A DNA stretch of 64,000 bases from Vibrio sp. ED004. Its GTDB lineage: Bacteria > Pseudomonadota > Gammaproteobacteria > Enterobacterales > Vibrionaceae. The stretch lies in contig NZ_CP066149.1 of NCBI RefSeq assembly GCF_023206395.1, forward strand, positions 1,736,001 through 1,800,000. Reading direction: 5' to 3'. A program made the position numbers and the translations under genes. Each line of letters opens with the position of its first letter. Position 1 is the stretch's first letter. The notes under the pieces are model-generated. The model had not been told where the DNA came from. It saw nothing but the letters and a program-made list of their open reading frames with translations, and made no database searches. This document shows, in pieces, positions 47,770-56,915 of the stretch.

Positions 47770-49497
47770 ATGTCACTTTTAGAAGTAAAAAATCTTCGTA
47801 TCGAATACCCATCTCGTCATGGAGTTCACGCCGCAGTTAAATCGCTTTCGTTCAATATTGAACGTGGTGAGATCGTTGGTGTTGTAGGCGAGTCTGGTGC
47901 AGGTAAATCAACAGTAGGTAATGCTGTGATCGATTTGCTGAGCCCTCCCGGCCGCATTGCTAGCGGCGAGGTATTTCTGGATGGCGAAAAAGTCTCTGGC
48001 TTATCCCCTGAACAGATGCGTTCTGTTCGCGGCTCAAAGATTGGTTTTATCTTCCAAGATCCAATGACGTCTCTTAACCCTCTATTCACAGTAGAACAGC
48101 AGTTAAAAGAGACGATTCATGCCAACATGAAGGTTTCGGATCAAGAAGCCTACCAGCGTTCATTAGATTTGATGAACCAAGTGGGTATCCCACAACCGGA
48201 AAACCGTTTAAAGCAGTACCCACACCAATTCTCTGGCGGTATGCGTCAGCGTGTAGTTATCGCGATCGCATTGGCAGGTGAACCTGACCTTATCATCGCA
48301 GATGAACCGACAACGGCACTCGATGTGTCTATTCAAGACCAAATCTTAGGTTTGATTCGCGAGCTATGTATTAAGAAAAACGTAGGTTGCATGTTGGTAA
48401 CGCACGACATGGGTGTGGTATCTAACGTTACCGACCGCGTAGCCGTTATGTATCGTGGTGACTTAGTTGAGTTTGGCCCAACAGCGAAAGTTTTGGGTAC
48501 TCCTGAACACCCATACACACATAGTCTTATCTCTGCGGTTCCTCGTTCAGACCGCAAACTCGATCGTTTCCCTCTTGTTAGCTACATCGAAGAAGCACAA
48601 GAGATGGAACCTCTGGATGTGAAAAACCACTGGTTAGGTCAAAGCCAAGATCACCGTGATTACACAGGTCCACTGTTGAACGTTGAGAACGTAAACCTGC
48701 GCTTCACCACTAAAGATTCATTCTTTGAGAGCCGTCGTGAGTACGTTCAGGCGTCAAACAACGTGAGCTTTGAAGTTCATGAAGGCGAAACGTTTGGTCT
48801 AGTAGGTGAATCAGGTTCAGGTAAATCAACGATTGCACGTGTGATTGCTGGCTTGTACGCACCAAACTCAGGCAAGGTAACGTTTGAAGGCGTTGACCTT
48901 ACTGGTCTTAAATCTGAAAAAGAACGTCGCCCTATGCGTCGTCAAATGCAGATGGTTTTCCAAAATCCTTACACATCAATGAACCCTCGAATGAAGATAT
49001 TCGACATCATTGCTGAACCTATCCGATTCCATAAGCTTACTCGCAACGAGAACGAAACTCGTCAGATCGTGAATGACCTGCTAGAGCACGTTGGTTTAGG
49101 CAAGATGGCAGGGGTGAAGTACCCGCACGAATTCTCAGGTGGTCAACGTCAGCGTATTTCTATCGCTCGCGCTTTGGCAACTCGTCCGCGTCTTTTGATT
49201 TGTGATGAACCAACATCGGCACTGGATGTGTCGGTACAGGCTCAGATCCTTAACCTACTAAAAGACTTACAAGACGAGCTAAACCTAACCATGCTGTTCA
49301 TCAGTCACGATCTACCGGTTATTCGCCAAATGTGTGACCGTGTTGGTGTGATGCAAATGGGAGAACTATTGGAAGTAGCGCCAACAGAGCAGCTGTTCCA
49401 ATCGCCTCAGCATGAATACAGCAAACATCTGATTTCTTTAATGCCTGAATTTACAGGTTTAAGAGAAGAAAAAGCAGTGGCACAAGCCGCGGTATAA
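47770..49497 (+). CDS. Peptide-type ABC importer, fused double ATPase
   Basis: 575 residues containing two complete ATP-binding domains (DppD-like then DppF-like), as in YejF and GsiA. Domain 1 has GESGAGKST, SGGMRQRV and IADEPTTALD. Domain 2 has GESGSGKST, SGGQRQRI and CDEPTSALD. Each has an oligopeptide-type C-terminal extension (EHPYTHSLISAVP and QHEYSKHLISLMP). It energises import by the two permeases at 51325 and 52305. Start at the ATG at 47770 (MSLLEVKNLRIEYP) with AGAGG upstream; the longer frame from 47656 is not family-like. Confidence 0.93.
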   Translation: MSLLEVKNLRIEYPSRHGVHAAVKSLSFNIERGEIVGVVGESGAGKSTVGNAVIDLLSPPGRIASGEVFLDGEKVSGLSPEQMRSVRGSKIGFIFQDPMTSLNPLFTVEQQLKETIHANMKVSDQEAYQRSLDLMNQVGIPQPENRLKQYPHQFSGGMRQRVVIAIALAGEPDLIIADEPTTALDVSIQDQILGLIRELCIKKNVGCMLVTHDMGVVSNVTDRVAVMYRGDLVEFGPTAKVLGTPEHPYTHSLISAVPRSDRKLDRFPLVSYIEEAQEMEPLDVKNHWLGQSQDHRDYTGPLLNVENVNLRFTTKDSFFESRREYVQASNNVSFEVHEGETFGLVGESGSGKSTIARVIAGLYAPNSGKVTFEGVDLTGLKSEKERRPMRRQMQMVFQNPYTSMNPRMKIFDIIAEPIRFHKLTRNENETRQIVNDLLEHVGLGKMAGVKYPHEFSGGQRQRISIARALATRPRLLICDEPTSALDVSVQAQILNLLKDLQDELNLTMLFISHDLPVIRQMCDRVGVMQMGELLEVAPTEQLFQSPQHEYSKHLISLMPEFTGLREEKAVAQAAV

Positions 49498-49591
49498 AAA
49501 TCAGCAGGCTGGAGTTTAGCTTGCTAACAACAATAAACAGACGCAAATACAACAACTAGGGATCTGGATTCCCGCATGAAGGAGTTATGCA

Positions 49592-51145
49592 ATGAAAACC
49601 ATGAAAAGCAAATTAGCAGTAGCTTTAATGGCAGCTGGCCTAAGCTTTAGTGCAGCAGCAGCAGATATTACCGTTGGCTACGCAGCTGACCCAGTATCAC
49701 TTGACCCGCACGAGCAGCTGTCTGGTGGCACACTGCAAATGTCTCACATGGTGTTTGACCCTCTAGTACGTTTCACTCAAGAGATGGATTTTGAAGGCCG
49801 CCTAGCATCTAGCTGGGAGCGTGTTGATGAAACGACTTTCCGCTTCAACCTACGTAAAGGTGTGAAATTCCACTCTGGTAACGAACTGACTGCTGATGAT
49901 GTTGTGTGGACTTTTGAACGTCTACAAGCTTCTCCAGACTTTAAGTCTATCTTCACGCCATACGAAAAAATGGTAAAAGTGGATGACTACACAGTTGAGC
50001 TAGTATCGAAAGCGGCTTACCCACTAGTACTACAAACAGCAACTTACATCTTCCCAATGGACAGCAAGTTCTACTCTGGCCAAACAGCGGAAGGTAAAGA
50101 CAAGTCTGAGCTAGTTAAGCACGGTAACTCGTTTGCTTCGACTAACGTTTCAGGTACTGGTCCTTTCATCGTAACGCAGCGTGAGCAAGGCGTTAAAGTA
50201 ACGTTCGAACGTTTCAACGATTACTGGGATACAGAAACTGAAGGCAACGTAGACAAGCTAACACTTGTGCCAATCAAAGAAGACGCGACACGTGTTGCAG
50301 CACTTCTTTCTGGTGACGTTGATATGATTCACCCAGTAGCACCAAACGATCACAAGCGTGTTAAAAACGCTAAGAACATCGATCTAGTTACGCTACCTGG
50401 TACTCGTATCATCACGTTCCAAATGAACCAAAACAGCAACGAAGCTCTTAAAGATGTTCGCGTTCGTCAGGCGATTGTTCACGCAATCAACAACGAAGGT
50501 ATCGTTAAGAAGATCATGAAAGGCTTCGCAACAGCAGCTGGTCAGCAAAGCCCAACAGGCTACGCGGGTCACAACGAAGACCTAGTTCCTCGTTACGATC
50601 TGAAAAAAGCGAAAGAGCTGATGAAAGAAGCGGGTTACGAAGATGGCTTTACGCTAACTATGATGGCTCCAAACAACCGTTACGTGAACGATGCGAAAGT
50701 AGCGCAAGCGTCTGCGGCAATGCTGTCTAAGATTGGTATCAAAGTTGATCTTAAGACTATGCCTAAAGCACAGTACTGGCCTGAGTTTGACCTATGTTCA
50801 GCAGACATGATGATGATCGGCTGGCACTCAGATACAGAAGATTCAGCTAACTTCAACGAGTTCCTAACTATGACTCGTAACGAAGAGACTGGTCGTGGTC
50901 AATACAACTGTTCTGGTTACTCAAACCCAGAAATGGATGCGATTGTAGAAGCTTCTAACACTGAAACTGACCCAGTTAAGCGTTCTGAAATGCTGAAAGG
51001 CGTTGAAGCAACACTTTACAACGACGCAGCATTCGTACCGCTACACTGGCAAAGTGAAGCTTGGGGCGCGAAGTCTAACGTAGGTGCAGCAGACGTAGTA
51101 AACCCAATGGTTATGCCTTACTTCGGCGACCTAGTTGTAAAATAA
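49592..51145 (+). CDS. ABC importer substrate-binding protein (peptide family 5)
   Basis: 517 residues with a signal peptide (MKTMKSKLAVALMAAGLSFS, cleavage after AAA). The mature part carries the SBP_5 pattern: VSLDPHEQLSG, FNLRKGVKFHSG, LTADDVVWTFERL and the long oligopeptide/nickel-type body. It captures peptides or related solutes in the periplasm. It is preceded by a strong AAGGAG and followed by a hairpin without a T-run, which may keep its expression higher than that of the permeases. Confidence 0.93.
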   Translation: MKTMKSKLAVALMAAGLSFSAAAADITVGYAADPVSLDPHEQLSGGTLQMSHMVFDPLVRFTQEMDFEGRLASSWERVDETTFRFNLRKGVKFHSGNELTADDVVWTFERLQASPDFKSIFTPYEKMVKVDDYTVELVSKAAYPLVLQTATYIFPMDSKFYSGQTAEGKDKSELVKHGNSFASTNVSGTGPFIVTQREQGVKVTFERFNDYWDTETEGNVDKLTLVPIKEDATRVAALLSGDVDMIHPVAPNDHKRVKNAKNIDLVTLPGTRIITFQMNQNSNEALKDVRVRQAIVHAINNEGIVKKIMKGFATAAGQQSPTGYAGHNEDLVPRYDLKKAKELMKEAGYEDGFTLTMMAPNNRYVNDAKVAQASAAMLSKIGIKVDLKTMPKAQYWPEFDLCSADMMMIGWHSDTEDSANFNEFLTMTRNEETGRGQYNCSGYSNPEMDAIVEASNTETDPVKRSEMLKGVEATLYNDAAFVPLHWQSEAWGAKSNVGAADVVNPMVMPYFGDLVVK

Positions 51146-51162
51146 TCTAGCTTGCTAGAATC

Positions 51163-51188
51163 GAGAGCCTGAAGCTTTTCAGGCTCTC
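51163..51188 (+). other. Intra-operon hairpin after the binding-protein gene
   Basis: GAGAGCCTGAA / TTCAGGCTCTC, an 11-bp perfect stem with a GCTT loop and no T-run. Stems like this after binding-protein genes stabilise the upstream mRNA or attenuate the downstream genes. Confidence 0.65.
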
Positions 51189-51324
51189 AAAATTATTGAG
51201 AAATAGATTTAAGTTTCGGTATTTGGTCTTCCTTCAGTCTGGCTAAATACCTTTTTTAAGACTGAATTTTGTTATCTAGTCGCGGATTTCGACTAGATAG
51301 TCATGGATAGATAAGGGGCAAGGA

Positions 51325-52302
51325 ATGGTTACGTTTCTGGTCAAGCGCCTGTTTCAGGCACTGATAGTGATGTTTGTGATCAGTTTGGTGGCGTTTGCCA
51401 TTCAGGATAACCTGGGCGACCCGTTGCGTGAGTTAGTCGGTCAATCTGTTTCAGAATCGGAGCGTCAAGCGCTGCGTGATGAACTCGGCTTAAATGATCC
51501 CTTCATTACAAAATACACTCGCTTTGTGGGCGCTGCTCTACAAGGTGATCTTGGTACTTCATATTTTTTTAAACGCCCAGCTGTGGACGTAATCTTAGAT
51601 AAACTCGTAGCAACGCTTGAACTTGTGTTTGGCGCTTCTTTGATCATTGTTTGTTTGTCGATTCCACTTGGCGTTTATTCTGCAATACACCCAAAAAGCT
51701 TCTTCACTAAACTGGTGATGGCGGGCAGTAGTATCGGCATTTCTGTGCCTGTTTTCTTAACCGCAATCATGTTGATGTATGTATTCTCTATTGAGTTAGG
51801 TTGGCTGCCGTCGTTTGGACGCGGTGAGACCGCAAACTGGTTTGGTTGGGAGTCTGGCTTCTTAACGATAGATGGCCTTGCGCACTTAGTGCTGCCGAGT
51901 ATTGCTCTAGCATCTATCATGCTGCCTCTGTTCATTCGTCTAGTGCGTTCTGAAATGCTAGAGGTTCTTAGCTCTGAATACATCAAGTTTGGTAAAGCGA
52001 AAGGCCTAGCGCTGAACAAGATTTACTACCAACACGCTTTGAAGAACACAATGCTACCTGTACTAACGGTAGGTGGCGTTCAAATCGGTACTATGGTGGC
52101 TTACACCATTCTTACTGAAACTGTATTCCAGTGGCCGGGTACCGGCTTCCTATTCCTTGAAGCGATTAACCGAGTGGATACTCCACTGATTACCGCATAC
52201 GTTATCTTCGTAGGTCTTATCTTCGTAGTAACGAACACCATTGTTGACCTGCTTTACGGCATCATTAACCCAACAGTGAACATCACAGGGAAAGGAGCAT
52301 AA
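51325..52302 (+). CDS. ABC importer permease 1 (DppB-like)
   Basis: 325 residues and six membrane helices. The typical start MVTFLVKRLFQALIVMFVIS is present, and the ATPase-coupling EAA loop is in KFGKAKGLALNKIYYQHALK. It pairs with the next gene, whose ATG follows 2 bp after its stop. The 179-bp gap from the binding protein contains the hairpin at 51163. Confidence 0.92.
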   Translation: MVTFLVKRLFQALIVMFVISLVAFAIQDNLGDPLRELVGQSVSESERQALRDELGLNDPFITKYTRFVGAALQGDLGTSYFFKRPAVDVILDKLVATLELVFGASLIIVCLSIPLGVYSAIHPKSFFTKLVMAGSSIGISVPVFLTAIMLMYVFSIELGWLPSFGRGETANWFGWESGFLTIDGLAHLVLPSIALASIMLPLFIRLVRSEMLEVLSSEYIKFGKAKGLALNKIYYQHALKNTMLPVLTVGGVQIGTMVAYTILTETVFQWPGTGFLFLEAINRVDTPLITAYVIFVGLIFVVTNTIVDLLYGIINPTVNITGKGA

Positions 52303-52304
52303 TC

Positions 52305-53243
52305 ATGGAACAAACAACAACAGCTCCATCTCGTTGGGAGCGATTCAAGCAGTCAGACATTCTGTACTACTTCTTACGCGACAAAGTGGCAATGGTCAGC
52401 TTTGCTATCTTTGCTGCATTCTTAGTGATGGCTCTCGCGGCACCGATTTTAGCGCCAACAGACCCGTACGACGTGACGTCTATCGACATCATGGATTCAG
52501 AGCTGCCACCATCTTGGATGGAAGACGGCGAAGAGCGTTTCTTACTGGGTACTGATGAGCAAGGTCGTGACATCCTATCGACGATGCTTTACGGCTCTCG
52601 TCTTTCATTGACGATTGGTTTCTTAGCGGTTGGCCTTCAGCTGACTCTAGGTATCATCATTGGTCTGTCTGCGGGTTACTTCGGTGGCCGTATCGATAGC
52701 TTCTTGATGCGTTTTGCCGATGTTCAGCTTTCGTTCTCAACCATGATGGTAGCGATTATTGTCTCGGCTATCTTTAAGGCAAGTTTCGGCAGTGACTTCT
52801 ACGCGCAATATGCCGTTGTTATGCTGGTGGTGATCATCGGTATTGCCGAATGGCCTCAGTATGCGCGTACAATTCGTGCATCGGTATTGGCAGAGAAGAA
52901 GAAAGAGTATGTAGAAGCGGCTCGTGTGATGGGCTTCAGAGCGCCTCGCATCATGTTCCGTCATATTCTGCCTAACTGTTTATCACCGATTTTGGTTATC
53001 TCTACGGTACAGGTGGCAAATGCCATCATGTCAGAGGCGGCACTTTCTTTCCTTGGCTTAGGTCTTCCGGTAGACCAACCATCACTAGGTGCCCTGATCA
53101 GTACTGGTTTTAACTACATTTTCTCTGGAGCATGGTGGATCACAGCATTCCCAGGTGTGCTTTTGGTAACATTAGTTCTAGTTATTAACCTACTAGGCGA
53201 CTGGTTACGTGACGTGTTTAACCCTAAAATTTATAAAGGGTGA
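52305..53243 (+). CDS. ABC importer permease 2 (DppC-like)
   Basis: 312 residues. The N-terminal cytoplasmic region and first helix (VSFAIFAAFLVMALAAPILA) are followed by FLLGTDEQGRDILSTMLYGS, the DppC/OppC signature, and an EAA loop (EAARVMGFRAPRIMFRHILP). It completes the importer. A clear terminator follows. Confidence 0.92.
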   Translation: MEQTTTAPSRWERFKQSDILYYFLRDKVAMVSFAIFAAFLVMALAAPILAPTDPYDVTSIDIMDSELPPSWMEDGEERFLLGTDEQGRDILSTMLYGSRLSLTIGFLAVGLQLTLGIIIGLSAGYFGGRIDSFLMRFADVQLSFSTMMVAIIVSAIFKASFGSDFYAQYAVVMLVVIIGIAEWPQYARTIRASVLAEKKKEYVEAARVMGFRAPRIMFRHILPNCLSPILVISTVQVANAIMSEAALSFLGLGLPVDQPSLGALISTGFNYIFSGAWWITAFPGVLLVTLVLVINLLGDWLRDVFNPKIYKG

Positions 53244-53282
53244 TAGCGCGGTTTGATTTTTAGAAAAAAAAGTCACTAAACT

Positions 53283-53314
53283 AAGAGCCGTAAGCAATTA
53301 CGGCTCTTTTTTTG
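53283..53314 (+). terminator. ABC operon terminator
   Basis: AAGAGCCGTAA / TTACGGCTCTT with a GCAA tetraloop and eight T. Confidence 0.92.
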
Positions 53315-53430
53315 CTTAATGGATCTGGAACTTAGTATCATTGATACTGTCAATAATACTTAAAATGGAATTCATGTTTTATCGACATTGATTCGGTAAT
53401 AATTAACCCGTAAGGGTTTAAGTGGTGGTT

Positions 53431-54408
53431 ATGAAATTGACAATGAATGCTGTATGTCGTGCTGTGATGAGAAATTATCGTATGGGGCTTATCGCTGCAT
53501 CCCTTTTGGTATCGAGCCAAGTTAGTGCAGAATCGGTTCTATGTGATGCAACTCAGGCAAGCACCAATCAATTACCACAGCTAGAGCAGTCATGTCCGAT
53601 TGGTAAAGGTGTTTGGGGCAGTAAGGCACCTAAACGTCATTCAGACAACGAACTGTTCTGGGTTCAATGTGGCCTGCTGAACAAGCCTTTGTCACTGAGC
53701 CGTGCAAAACCTCTATATGAAAAGATCTCGACTAATGTTTGGATGAAGCCTGAAGGTGGTGACTACCGTTGCTTAATCGGCCCTTACTCTACCTTCTCTG
53801 ATGCGAGAAAAGACTTAGCTCAAGTACGTAAGGTACCTGGTTATGGTGAAGCTTTTATTCGTATGGTTGATAAGTCGAAAACTTCATCACAACCTATCGT
53901 TGCAAAAGCAGCAGCACCTAAAGCCGTCGAATCCAAAGCGGTTAAGCCTAAAGCTCCGGCAAAGCCAAAACCAGTCGCTAAGCCAGCACCGAAACCTGTT
54001 GTTGCAGCTCAAGCGGCAACCAGCGCTGCTGCAATTCAAGCCTTCCCAAGTAGTGGCACAAGTTCAGACAACGATCTTGATATCGAAATTCGTGTGACGG
54101 CCAATGTTGCAGGCTCTCAATATGCGATCCCTTACCTTCTTGAACACCAACAACAGTTTTATATGGAACAAGGCAAGCCTTGGAGTCGCCTAGATTACGC
54201 TAGCGCTGAGTTAGTGTGTAAGCAGGTCAACATGAAGCTGATGACTGAAAAGCAGTGGCAGAGCATCTTAGGTTCGAAGGTAATGGAGAAACAGAATTGG
54301 CCAATGCACCTACCTTATTGGGGCGCAGGTAAGAAAGGTCTGTTTACCAACGGTAACGTAAACCAATTGAAAGGGTCTTCACTGCTTAACGTGATGTGTG
54401 TGAAGTAA
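53431..54408 (+). CDS. Secreted SPOR-domain protein
   Basis: 325 residues. The signal peptide (about 1-34, ending SSQVSA) is followed by a SPOR-like domain at about 70-145 (ELFWVQCGLLNKPLSLSRAK, ...DYRCLIGPYSTFSDARKDL). SPOR domains bind glycan strands without stem peptides and often act at the division site. A low-complexity Ala/Lys/Pro linker (about 150-200) leads to a C-terminal domain of about 100 residues with two Cys, which I do not recognise. Start at the ATG at 53431 rather than the GTG three codons earlier. It is a single gene between terminators. Confidence 0.75.
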   Translation: MKLTMNAVCRAVMRNYRMGLIAASLLVSSQVSAESVLCDATQASTNQLPQLEQSCPIGKGVWGSKAPKRHSDNELFWVQCGLLNKPLSLSRAKPLYEKISTNVWMKPEGGDYRCLIGPYSTFSDARKDLAQVRKVPGYGEAFIRMVDKSKTSSQPIVAKAAAPKAVESKAVKPKAPAKPKPVAKPAPKPVVAAQAATSAAAIQAFPSSGTSSDNDLDIEIRVTANVAGSQYAIPYLLEHQQQFYMEQGKPWSRLDYASAELVCKQVNMKLMTEKQWQSILGSKVMEKQNWPMHLPYWGAGKKGLFTNGNVNQLKGSSLLNVMCVK

Positions 54409-54430
54409 CTCCGACATGCAGTAATACCAA

Positions 54431-54467
54431 ACAAGCCTCAGCCATCGCTGGGGCTTTGTTGTTTTTA
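54431..54467 (+). terminator. Terminator of the SPOR-domain gene
   Basis: CAAGCCTCAGC / GCTGGGGCTTTG with a CATC loop and a T-rich tail. Confidence 0.8.
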
Positions 54468-54608
54468 GATCTTTCTTTTTCAATGTTGGTCTAAGTTATT
54501 GATGTTCAATTCTTCAAAACGAATTTGATTAAATATCGTTAGAAATTGTTCAAATAGAGCCGTTGATGCGTAGAAAACCATAACTCAAACAATAAGGTGA
54601 TTGAGATT

Positions 54609-55850
54609 ATGAGTTTGAAAAAACGATTAGAAGACGTGGCTCCGCGCTTCGAAGCGGGTGGCAAGTACGAAAAGCTCTACCCTGTGTATGAGGCTTTTGC
54701 GACCATCTTTTACACGCCCGGGAACGTGAACCGCGGCATAACCCATGTTCGAGACAGTATAGATCTCAAACGCATCATGATTCTGGTGTGGCTAGCAACT
54801 TTTCCCGCAATGTTCTGGGGTATGTATAACGTAGGTCATCAAGCCGTGATGGGTTTGACTGCTACCTATTCTGGCGCTGAACTTACCTCCATCATCGACA
54901 GCAGTTGGCGCTTATCGTGGGCGTTTGGTAGTGCTGAAGCGTTAGTTTCCAGTGGTTGGGGAAGCCAGATGTTTCTCGGTGCTCTCTACTTTGTTCCTGT
55001 TTATGCCACAGTGTTTGTGGTTGGTGGCTTCTGGGAAGTCTTATTTGCAGTTGTGCGAAAGCACGAGGTTAATGAAGGCTTCTTTGTTAGCTCGGTTCTC
55101 TTTGCATTAATTCTTCCGCCAACGATTCCGCTATGGCAAGCAGCTCTAGGTATCACCTTCGGTATTGTCGTTGCCAAGGAGTTGTTTGGTGGTACTGGGC
55201 GAAACTTCCTTAACCCTGCGCTCGCAGGTCGAGCATTTCTTTACTTCGCTTATCCTGCCAACATGTCGGGTGGCTTAGTATGGGTTGCCGCTGACGGCTA
55301 TTCAGGAGCGACACCGCTTAGCCAATGGTATGAAGGCGGTAGTTCGTCACTCATCAACAACATGACTGGTGAGGCGATCACTTGGATGGATGCCTTCATT
55401 GGTAATATTCCGGGCTCAATGGGCGAAGTGTCTTCACTGCTGATTATGTTGACCGGTGTAATTCTGATTGTGATGAAGATAGCGTCTTGGCGCATTGTAG
55501 CGGGTGTGATTGTCGGCCTTGTGGCGACATCGAGCTTGATGAACTGGATTGGTTCAGAGACTAATTCTATGTTTTCGATGCCGTTCTACTGGCACTTCGT
55601 GTTGGGTGGTGTGGCCTTTGGTACTTTCTTTATGGCAACCGATCCAGTTTCTGCCGCGTTTACCAATCAGAGTAAGTGGGCTTACGGGATCTTGATTGGT
55701 GTGATGACTGTCGGTATCCGAGTTCTCAATCCTGCTTATCCAGAGGGCATCATGCTCGCTATCTTGTTTGCTAACCTGTTTGCTCCGCTGTTCGACTTTG
55801 TCGTGAAAGAGCAAAACATCAAGCGAAGACAAAAACGCATAGCTCGATAA
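54609..55850 (+). CDS. Solitary NqrB-like subunit (Na+-translocating NADH:quinone reductase subunit B paralogue)
   Basis: 413 residues, closely similar along its whole length to Vibrio NqrB as I remember it. The membrane subunit normally binds riboflavin and carries covalent FMN on a Thr. The FMN-attachment motif DGYSGAT is present (Thr235, versus Thr236 in V. cholerae), as is the quinone-site glycine pair in [10 protein letters not shown] (139-140). None of nqrA, C, D, E or F flanks it, unlike the usual six-gene operon, so this is an extra copy. Start at the ATG at 54609, 8 nt after AAGGTGA; an upstream GTG at 54597 is inside that site. A terminator follows directly. Confidence 0.9.
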   Translation: MSLKKRLEDVAPRFEAGGKYEKLYPVYEAFATIFYTPGNVNRGITHVRDSIDLKRIMILVWLATFPAMFWGMYNVGHQAVMGLTATYSGAELTSIIDSSWRLSWAFGSAEALVSSGWGSQMFLGALYFVPVYATVFVVGGFWEVLFAVVRKHEVNEGFFVSSVLFALILPPTIPLWQAALGITFGIVVAKELFGGTGRNFLNPALAGRAFLYFAYPANMSGGLVWVAADGYSGATPLSQWYEGGSSSLINNMTGEAITWMDAFIGNIPGSMGEVSSLLIMLTGVILIVMKIASWRIVAGVIVGLVATSSLMNWIGSETNSMFSMPFYWHFVLGGVAFGTFFMATDPVSAAFTNQSKWAYGILIGVMTVGIRVLNPAYPEGIMLAILFANLFAPLFDFVVKEQNIKRRQKRIAR

Positions 55851-55869
55851 GAAATATGACCCCAAAGAA

Positions 55870-55896
55870 AAAGGCTTGCGGTAGTGCAAGCCTTTC
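55870..55896. terminator. Terminator between the nqrB-like gene and the convergent small gene
   Basis: AAAGGCTTGC / GCAAGCCTTT with a GGTAGT loop. It lies between convergent genes and has an A-run on the left. Confidence 0.75.
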
Positions 55897-55926
55897 CATT
55901 TTTATCACGATTGATTTGAAGTTGAT

Positions 55927-56178
55927 TTAACTCCACTTCAAATCAATCTCGAACGGTTGTGTACTGCCGCAGTGCTCGCCACACATTTCGTCATAAGCGC
56001 TGTTATGAATGAGGGTTGCCGACGCCACACCTTGATCACTAAAGTGGTCACGTGCTTGATTAACACTCAAAAACTTCATTGGGTGCTGGTGGTCGTCCTT
56101 AATTAACTGCTTTTGCTCGCCAACGATTTGGTAAGCCAAGTAAATCCCGCCTTCAAATGATTCAATTAGTAGATTCAT
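55927..56178 (-). CDS. Small conserved Vibrio protein (probably DUF6482)
   Basis: 83 residues from the ATG at 56178 (MNLLIESFEGGIYLAYQIVG), which has GGAG 6 nt upstream. Features are a GGIYLAYQ strand, DDHQHPMKFLSVNQARDHFS and HNSAYDEMCGEHCG. This layout fits my recollection of the DUF6482 family of unknown function. It is soluble, with no signal or membrane segment. It forms a single gene between two hairpins. Confidence 0.7.
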   Translation of the reverse strand: MNLLIESFEGGIYLAYQIVGEQKQLIKDDHQHPMKFLSVNQARDHFSDQGVASATLIHNSAYDEMCGEHCGSTQPFEIDLKWS

Positions 56179-56254
56179 CACAAACTCCATTGCTGTTCTA
56201 GATAGGTGGATATTTGTGTTACGTCGAATCGAGAACCAAGGTTCAAAGCGAGCA

Positions 56255-56284
56255 TAAAAAAAGCAGCCCCAAGGACTGCTTCTT
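56255..56284. terminator. Hairpin with A- and T-runs before the defence locus
   Basis: AAAAGCAG...CTGCTTCTT, with a 6-8 bp stem around CCCCAAGGA. It could end leftward transcripts from the XRE gene. From here to 56482 I see nothing else apart from two TTTCCAGAAAAA words 61 bp apart. Confidence 0.55.
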
Positions 56285-56482
56285 AAAGTATCAACTAAAG
56301 GCGTTGATTAACGCATAGTTAGGGACTACCAACACAGGTGGTTTCTGAAATAAATCTGGAAAGGTTTAAATGATAAGGCGTGATAGTCTTTTCCAGAAAA
56401 ACAGCTATCTTTCGCTATTTTTCCTAAAAATTGAGTTTAGATAGTATCTGTTTCCAGAAAAATATCGATGCATTAGCTATTT

Positions 56483-56812
56483 CTAATTCTCTTTTGGGGT
56501 TTTAAGGTTAGCTGCTTTTATCTGTGCTGTTAGCTTGTTTCTTTCTTCTTCATTCATCTTCGCAATCAAGCAAGCCAGTTCAGCTGAACTTTCATCCTCA
56601 CAAAAAAAGTAATTTAAAGGCACACCCAGCTCGTTAGCCATTTTCTTCAATGTACTGATATCTGGCGTATGCTTTCCTTTCTCGTACTGATTCATTCGCG
56701 CACTAGCCGAACTTTCATCGATACCAATACGCACTCCCAATTCTTTTTGGGAGATCTTTGCTTTTTTGCGTACCTCTTTGAGCCGCATTGGAATAGGGTT
56801 GTCGATCGACAT
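56483..56812 (-). CDS. XRE-family repressor of the defence locus
   Basis: A 109-residue protein with a Cro/CI-type helix-turn-helix at about 10-65 (MRLKEVRKKAKISQKELGVR, then DESSASARMNQYEKGKHTPD). The short acidic C-terminal tail could mediate dimerisation. It is transcribed divergently from the restriction-modification-like genes, with two ACTAAG-N5-CTTAGT operators in between. It most likely represses both directions and sets the timing of the locus, as C proteins do in R-M systems. Confidence 0.88.
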   Translation of the reverse strand: MSIDNPIPMRLKEVRKKAKISQKELGVRIGIDESSASARMNQYEKGKHTPDISTLKKMANELGVPLNYFFCEDESSAELACLIAKMNEEERNKLTAQIKAANLKTPKEN

Positions 56813-56841
56813 TTATGATTCATACTAATTGGCTCTATGTG

Positions 56842-56858
56842 ACTAAGATTTTCTTAGT
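56842..56858. promoter_or_regulatory. XRE operator 1
   Basis: ACTAAG-ATTTT-CTTAGT is a perfect inverted repeat with 5-bp spacing, 29 bp from the XRE start codon. Operator 2 has the same arms; the centres are 34 bp apart, about three helical turns. Confidence 0.75.
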
Positions 56859-56875
56859 TTTACTGATTTCTGTAT

Positions 56876-56892
56876 ACTAAGCAATCCTTAGT
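56876..56892. promoter_or_regulatory. XRE operator 2, overlapping a likely -10
   Basis: ACTAAG-CAATC-CTTAGT. TATACT (56873-56878), a plausible -10 for the rightward genes, overlaps its left arm, so binding would block the promoter. Confidence 0.75.
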
Positions 56893-56915
56893 ATTTTGAT
56901 TGGTATAACTGGTAC

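Noticed and set aside
56390..56462. TTTCCAGAAAAA direct repeats as an insertion boundary of the defence locus
   Set aside because: 12-bp A/T-rich words 61 bp apart on the same side of the locus cannot flank it, and no second copy is seen near the right edge.
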